A DNA stretch of 16,255 nt from Methanomicrobiales archaeon. Lineage in GTDB: Archaea > Halobacteriota > Methanomicrobia > Methanomicrobiales > Methanoculleaceae. Below the pieces are notes generated by a model, which had not been told where the DNA came from, ran no database searches, and was given only the letters and a program-made list of their open reading frames with translations. Each line of letters starts with the position of its first letter. Position 1 is the stretch's first letter. The DNA lies in contig JAGVUK010000141.1 of NCBI GenBank assembly GCA_019136335.1, forward strand, positions 1 to 16,255. The letters are read 5' to 3'. Shown here piece by piece: positions 12,903-16,255 of the stretch. Position numbers and translations under genes: made by a program.

Positions 12903-15760
12903 TGGTATCCCTCCTCCCGGTATCGGGTGACGATGACGCCCATCACCGCGAGGGTGCTGACGAGCCCGAGCGAGACCGGGGCGATGAGGCCGAGGTCGTC
13001 GAGCCAGCCGAAGCCCCAGAAGAGCCAGCCGGCGAGGGCGATCACGACCACGCCCCGGGTGGCACTGGTCGCGCCGAAGATGCCGCCGAGGAGCATCAAG
13101 GCGAACCCGGCGACGTAGATATACAGGCCGTCGGGGAGCGGGCCGAGCGGGACCCGGACGCCTTTGAACGCGACGGCGTAGTCTCTGTGGACGGTGCCGA
13201 AGTCAGGGTGCTCTGCTTCGAGCCGGACGAAGAACGATTGCCCTTTGTAGACGGAGAGGTCGAAGGTGTGGGTGACGTTGGCGTCGTTCGCTACGGTGTG
13301 TGAGGCGATGACCTCTTCCGGTGCCGAGGAGTCGGTGGTGTTCTGCTGGGTTACCTGGATGGTGAGGCCCGTGGTCTTGCGGGTGGTGTCGTTGTAGTCG
13401 ATGTGGATGTGCCCCGTGTCGCCTTCGGTGCTGGTGGTGACGTTGATGCGGATGTCTCGGAGAGCGTCCCCGGCGTCAGGGAGGAGGAGGCCGCCGGCGG
13501 TGGAGATGATGATCGGGTAGGTGTCTTCTTTGGGGTAGATTTCTAGCGTCTGGTTGACGACACCGGGTTTGTAGAGCTGGATACGGTATTTGACGACCTC
13601 GATCATCATGAAGTTGATCTCCCCGTTGGTGTCAGTGGTGCCGCTCATGAGCTCGCTGTTGATCGGGGTTGAGGTCATGTCGATACCTAGCAAGCGCTCG
13701 ATAAGGTTGGAGGATGGGGTTTGCTCGAACCCCTGTGCAGAGACATTGACCCCGGGGATCGGAGCGCCAAACAACGTAAGCACTGTGAATTTGACGTTGT
13801 GGGGCGGATACTGTACGCCGAGTCCTGAGCTGGGTGTTGAGGAAGGGGTTAGTTCGATGTCCTGCCAGGTGAGGTTACCCTCGGTGAGCGTGACAGCGTG
13901 GGCGGCAGAGTCATCGTATCCAGAGGCGGAGGCGCTGACATAGTAGGAGCTGGGCGCGAGGTCGTCGAAGAGGTAGAAGCCGGTCGGGGAGGTGGTGGCG
14001 TTCGGGTGGCCAGGCAGGGAGACCTGGGCGTTGGGGATCGCGTTGTGGGTGGCGGCGTCGGTGACGAGGCCGGCGAGGGCGGTGCCGTTGTGGGCGATTG
14101 AATCGGGGATGAGGTAGAGGTCTACGGTGTAGGGGGTGCTACTCGTCGGGGTCAGGGTGACGGAGGTGTGGGTGTAGCCGGCGAGGGTGGCGGTGATGGT
14201 GGTTTCCACTCCCTTGGAGAGGCCGTTGAGGGCGTATTGCCCGGCGCCGGTGGAGGTGTAGCTTGCTGTGCCCTGCGTGGCGGTGACGTTCGCGCCGTTC
14301 TTCGTCTCGCCGGTGACGGCATCGTAGACGGTGCCGACGATGGCGACCCCTGAGACGCCGAGGGAGATATCGCGCTGCACGACGGCGCCGCTGTAGAGCT
14401 GGACGGCGTAGCCGGGGGAGGGGAGGTAGCCGGCCTTCTCGCCCTTGACGGTGTAGGTGCCGGAGGTGAGGCCGGTGAACTGGTAGAAGCCGCCGCCGTG
14501 GGTGGTGTTCGTGGTGCTGTAGGTCTCGTTTTCGATGGTGATCGTCACGCCGTCGAGGAGGACGTTGTTGGTGTTGTCGTAGGCGTAGCCGTTCAGGATG
14601 GCATCTGCGGGTTGCGGGGCGTCTCCGATGGTGATGTATGCGGTTTTGGTCTCAACGTCGCTGCCGACGCTGTTGTGAGCGGTGAGCGTGACGGTGTAGG
14701 TGCCGGGGGCGATGTAGGCGTGCTCGGGGTTCCGGGCGCTGGATCCCCAGCCGTCTCCGAACTCCCAGGACCAGGATGTTGCGCCGGTGGATCCGTCGGT
14801 GAAGGAGACGGTGAGCGGGGCGGTGCCGGAGGTGGGGGAGGCGGAGAAGTCGGCGGTCGGCGGGACCTGGCTGGTGGTGACGGTGATGTAGTAGGGTTTG
14901 GCGATCTCGTCATAGCCGTAGTCGTTCTGGGCGGTGAGGTGGACGGAGTACTGACCCGGGTCGAGGTAGATGTGCTGAGGGTTTTGGGCGGTGGAGGTGT
15001 AGCCGTCGCCGAAGTTCCAGAGCCAGGAGGTGGGGTCGTCCGTCGAGGCGTCGGTGAACTGGACGGTGAGCGGGTCTTTTCCGGAGGTGGGGGTGGCGGA
15101 GAAGTTGGCGGTGGGGGAGTGACCCGGGGGGTTGATGGAGATGTAATCAATTTCAGCCCACCCGGCCTGGTCGCCGTCGTCGGGCCACCCGATGGCGAGT
15201 TTTCCGGACGAGTATGAGTTGGCAGCGGACCCCAACAAGCCGCCGCCAGCGTCGTATACTTTTATGTCGGTGGCAGTTATGGCAATTCGGTAGGTGTTCC
15301 ACACATCAGGGGAGTAGGCGGCGAGACCGGCCTCATATTTGGAACCCGATACGTACCGTATGATCGATAAATTATCGTTGTTATACGCATGCAGGTAGAC
15401 ACCACTTCTCGTAGAGTACGCATAGGCAGGAGATGATCCAGTCAACAAACCTTGATGCAAGTAAATGCTCTTTGTGGAAGAAGCGCCGGTCTTGGCCCGA
15501 AACCGAGTTTCTATCACCACCGGCGTTGAGTGGGTCTCTTTGGTGTAGATCCAGAGGTATGACACTATAAGGGCTGATCCGCAGTCGATCCTCAGGATGC
15601 CGTTATTGACAGAGTATGAGAGTTTGCCGGCCGACCGGACGTCCCAGACGGAGGTGTCAAGAGAGGTGCCGTCGAAGTCGTCCCGGAAAGCGGCGGCAGG
15701 CGGGGTCAGGAGGGCGAGCGCCAGAAGGGCGAGCGTCAAGATGGCGAGGTGTCGTCTCAC
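12899..15760 (-). CDS. Large PKD-domain surface protein, spike/adhesin candidate
   Basis: GTG at 15760 overlaps the previous TGA (GTGA). Signal peptide 1-24. LamG-like jelly roll ~26-210. Two PKD domains, ~215-296 and ~300-378, with WNFGDGYTSTAQNPQHIY and WEFGDGWGSSARNPEHAY. Three carboxypeptidase-regulatory-like (Ig-type) repeats: ~388-467, ~471-550, ~562-640. A ~220-residue stalk carries many N-glycosylation sequons. Three membrane segments (~879-897, 903-920, 927-946) precede a short charged tail. This is a large ectodomain on a C-terminal membrane anchor, as for a viral spike or a cell-surface adhesin; no catalytic site is seen. The jelly-roll DNA (about 15150-15620) is AT-richer than the PKD part: 25 of 60 G/C at 15361-15420 against 40 of 60 at 14761-14820. 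Confidence 0.85.
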   Translation of the reverse strand: MRRHLAILTLALLALALLTPPAAAFRDDFDGTSLDTSVWDVRSAGKLSYSVNNGILRIDCGSALIVSYLWIYTKETHSTPVVIETRFRAKTGASSTKSIYLHQGLLTGSSPAYAYSTRSGVYLHAYNNDNLSIIRYVSGSKYEAGLAAYSPDVWNTYRIAITATDIKVYDAGGGLLGSAANSYSSGKLAIGWPDDGDQAGWAEIDYISINPPGHSPTANFSATPTSGKDPLTVQFTDASTDDPTSWLWNFGDGYTSTAQNPQHIYLDPGQYSVHLTAQNDYGYDEIAKPYYITVTTSQVPPTADFSASPTSGTAPLTVSFTDGSTGATSWSWEFGDGWGSSARNPEHAYIAPGTYTVTLTAHNSVGSDVETKTAYITIGDAPQPADAILNGYAYDNTNNVLLDGVTITIENETYSTTNTTHGGGFYQFTGLTSGTYTVKGEKAGYLPSPGYAVQLYSGAVVQRDISLGVSGVAIVGTVYDAVTGETKNGANVTATQGTASYTSTGAGQYALNGLSKGVETTITATLAGYTHTSVTLTPTSSTPYTVDLYLIPDSIAHNGTALAGLVTDAATHNAIPNAQVSLPGHPNATTSPTGFYLFDDLAPSSYYVSASASGYDDSAAHAVTLTEGNLTWQDIELTPSSTPSSGLGVQYPPHNVKFTVLTLFGAPIPGVNVSAQGFEQTPSSNLIERLLGIDMTSTPINSELMSGTTDTNGEINFMMIEVVKYRIQLYKPGVVNQTLEIYPKEDTYPIIISTAGGLLLPDAGDALRDIRINVTTSTEGDTGHIHIDYNDTTRKTTGLTIQVTQQNTTDSSAPEEVIASHTVANDANVTHTFDLSVYKGQSFFVRLEAEHPDFGTVHRDYAVAFKGVRVPLGPLPDGLYIYVAGFALMLLGGIFGATSATRGVVVIALAGWLFWGFGWLDDLGLIAPVSLGLVSTLAVMGVIVTRYREEGYQ

Positions 15761-16098
15761 TCCAATCCCCCCATCAGCCTATTGTATCTGATTTTCCGGA
15801 TCACTACAAGGTAGACGTACGCGAACGCCGCGATGACCGAGAGCGCGATGAGGAGCCAGAGCCATTTGAAGAGCGGCATGACGGTCGAGACGAGTGGGCT
15901 GTCGAGGCTGAGTACCCAGGTCGCGAGCCAGTCCCAGAGGGGGCCGACGCAGACGACGATCGCGGCGAGGGTGAGGAGGGTGAAGAGCAGGTAGATGATG
16001 GCCCCGAGGACGGAGGGGGCGCCGTCAAGTATGTTATCAGGGGCGTGCTGCACGGCAGGCACATCTGCCGCCAGCGGGGTGCTGTGCGCGCACATCAT
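15757..16098 (-). CDS. Two-TM membrane protein, first gene of main operon
   Basis: A 113-residue product starting at one of two adjacent ATG codons (16098 or 16095). After ~30 polar residues come two membrane segments (~32-55, GAIIYLLFTLLTLAAIVVCV; ~82-103, WLWLLIALSVIAAFAYVYLV). The loop between them is polar and includes a short aromatic stretch (WDWLATWVLSLDSP). The tail is basic (IRKIRYNRLMGGLE). No ribosome site is visible and the predicted transcription start lies within a few bases of the ATG, so the mRNA is probably leaderless. It overlaps the spike candidate (GTGA), suggesting joint production. Function unknown. Confidence 0.8.
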   Translation of the reverse strand: MMCAHSTPLAADVPAVQHAPDNILDGAPSVLGAIIYLLFTLLTLAAIVVCVGPLWDWLATWVLSLDSPLVSTVMPLFKWLWLLIALSVIAAFAYVYLVVIRKIRYNRLMGGLE

Positions 16099-16136
16099 AT
16101 GATGTGGTTTGCGTGCTCCGGGGAGATATAGGTTTC
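16091..16136 (-). promoter_or_regulatory. Main operon promoter with palindromic operator
   Basis: On the minus strand, TCGAAACC (BRE-like) leads into TATATCTC (about 16123-16130). A perfect 16-bp palindrome, CACATCAT/ATGATGTG, covers 16091-16106 and includes the start codon and the expected transcription start. The TATAGGTTTC element (plus-strand reading, 16127-16136) is shared with the promoter at 9621-9630. Confidence 0.65.
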
Positions 16137-16255
16137 GAGAGCCAAGGCTCGTTGAGGTGGACCGTTGCGCCTTTTGGTCCGCTGTGAGGGGCAGGATTTG
16201 GTTGTCCTGTGTATGATGAACAATTTACGATTTGCGGCTGCCCCACCCGCAAGTA
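16137..16255. other. Gene-free right edge with hairpin
   Basis: No supported gene. TTGCGG (16232-16237) and CCGCAA (16247-16252) form a perfect 6-bp inverted repeat with a nine-base C-rich loop, possibly the terminator of a gene beyond the edge. GAGCC-AA-GGCTC lies at 16139-16150. I found no direct repeat shared with the left end. Confidence 0.35.

Noticed and set aside
14498..15217. Gly/Val-rich plus-strand frame opposite the PKD domains
   Set aside because: Product of extreme GC bias opposite a well-recognised PKD region.
16037..16252. 71-codon minus-strand frame at the right edge
   Set aside because: Covers the promoter and overlaps the start of the 113-residue membrane protein. No protein-like features.
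1..16255. CRISPR array, insertion sequence or attachment-site direct repeats at the window ends
   Set aside because: No regularly spaced repeats, no transposase or integrase, and no shared direct repeat seen between the left (118-363) and right (16107-16255) gene-free stretches.

Overview
The window looks like part of an archaeal virus, provirus or conjugative-type element in a methanogenic euryarchaeon. The GC content is high (about 60%), Shine-Dalgarno sites match GGAGGTGAT, starts are often GTG, there are TATA/BRE-like promoters, and the surface proteins use PKD, cohesin, dockerin and DUF2341 domains. This is most like Methanomicrobiales (Methanoculleus-like), but the host is inferred, not proven. 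I see no integrase, replication protein, rRNA or complete tRNA, so the window holds a structural or surface module plus a small control region rather than a whole element.

Left end (1-1900): the tail of a plus-strand membrane protein, a gene-free stretch with a strong stem-loop, then three minus-strand accessory genes. These are a 242-residue protein with a cysteine-rich C-terminus, a frameshifted ~106-residue protein behind a promoter with a perfect 20-bp palindrome, and a coiled-coil protein with a GFRWSP-type C-terminal motif. A GC-rich hairpin resembling a tRNA T-arm lies between the first two.

Control and short plus-strand unit (1885-2480): an inverted repeat overlaps a TATA-like element, followed by two tiny, very basic genes (31 and 76 aa) and a hairpin terminator shared with the convergent main operon.

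Main block (2522-16098, all minus strand, read right to left): 17 tightly packed genes with many ATGA/GTGA/TAATG overlaps. In transcription order: a small membrane protein; a 953-aa secreted, membrane-anchored spike/adhesin candidate (LamG-like, two PKD, three carboxypeptidase-regulatory-like repeats, three TM helices); a three-TM protein; a 418-aa DUF2341/LamG-like/dockerin protein; a membrane-anchored cohesin protein; a 54-aa protein; small membrane proteins including a two-TM protein; then, after an internal promoter, another two-TM capsid-like membrane protein; four proteins of unknown function; a P-loop ATPase with a C-terminal HTH-like tail; two more two-TM proteins; a large (~822 aa) proline/basic-tailed structural candidate interrupted by an apparent +1 frameshift; and a 98-aa acidic protein. 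The ATPase, several two-TM proteins, the large structural protein and the anchored spike together suggest a membrane-containing virion (spindle-shaped or pleomorphic). The most unusual feature is an adjacent cohesin-dockerin pair, which suggests that the DUF2341/LamG-like protein is docked non-covalently onto a membrane-anchored receptor. Two promoters of the block share a TATAGGTTTC 10-mer (plus-strand reading), and each is followed by a perfect 16-bp palindrome at the expected transcription start, suggesting one common regulator.
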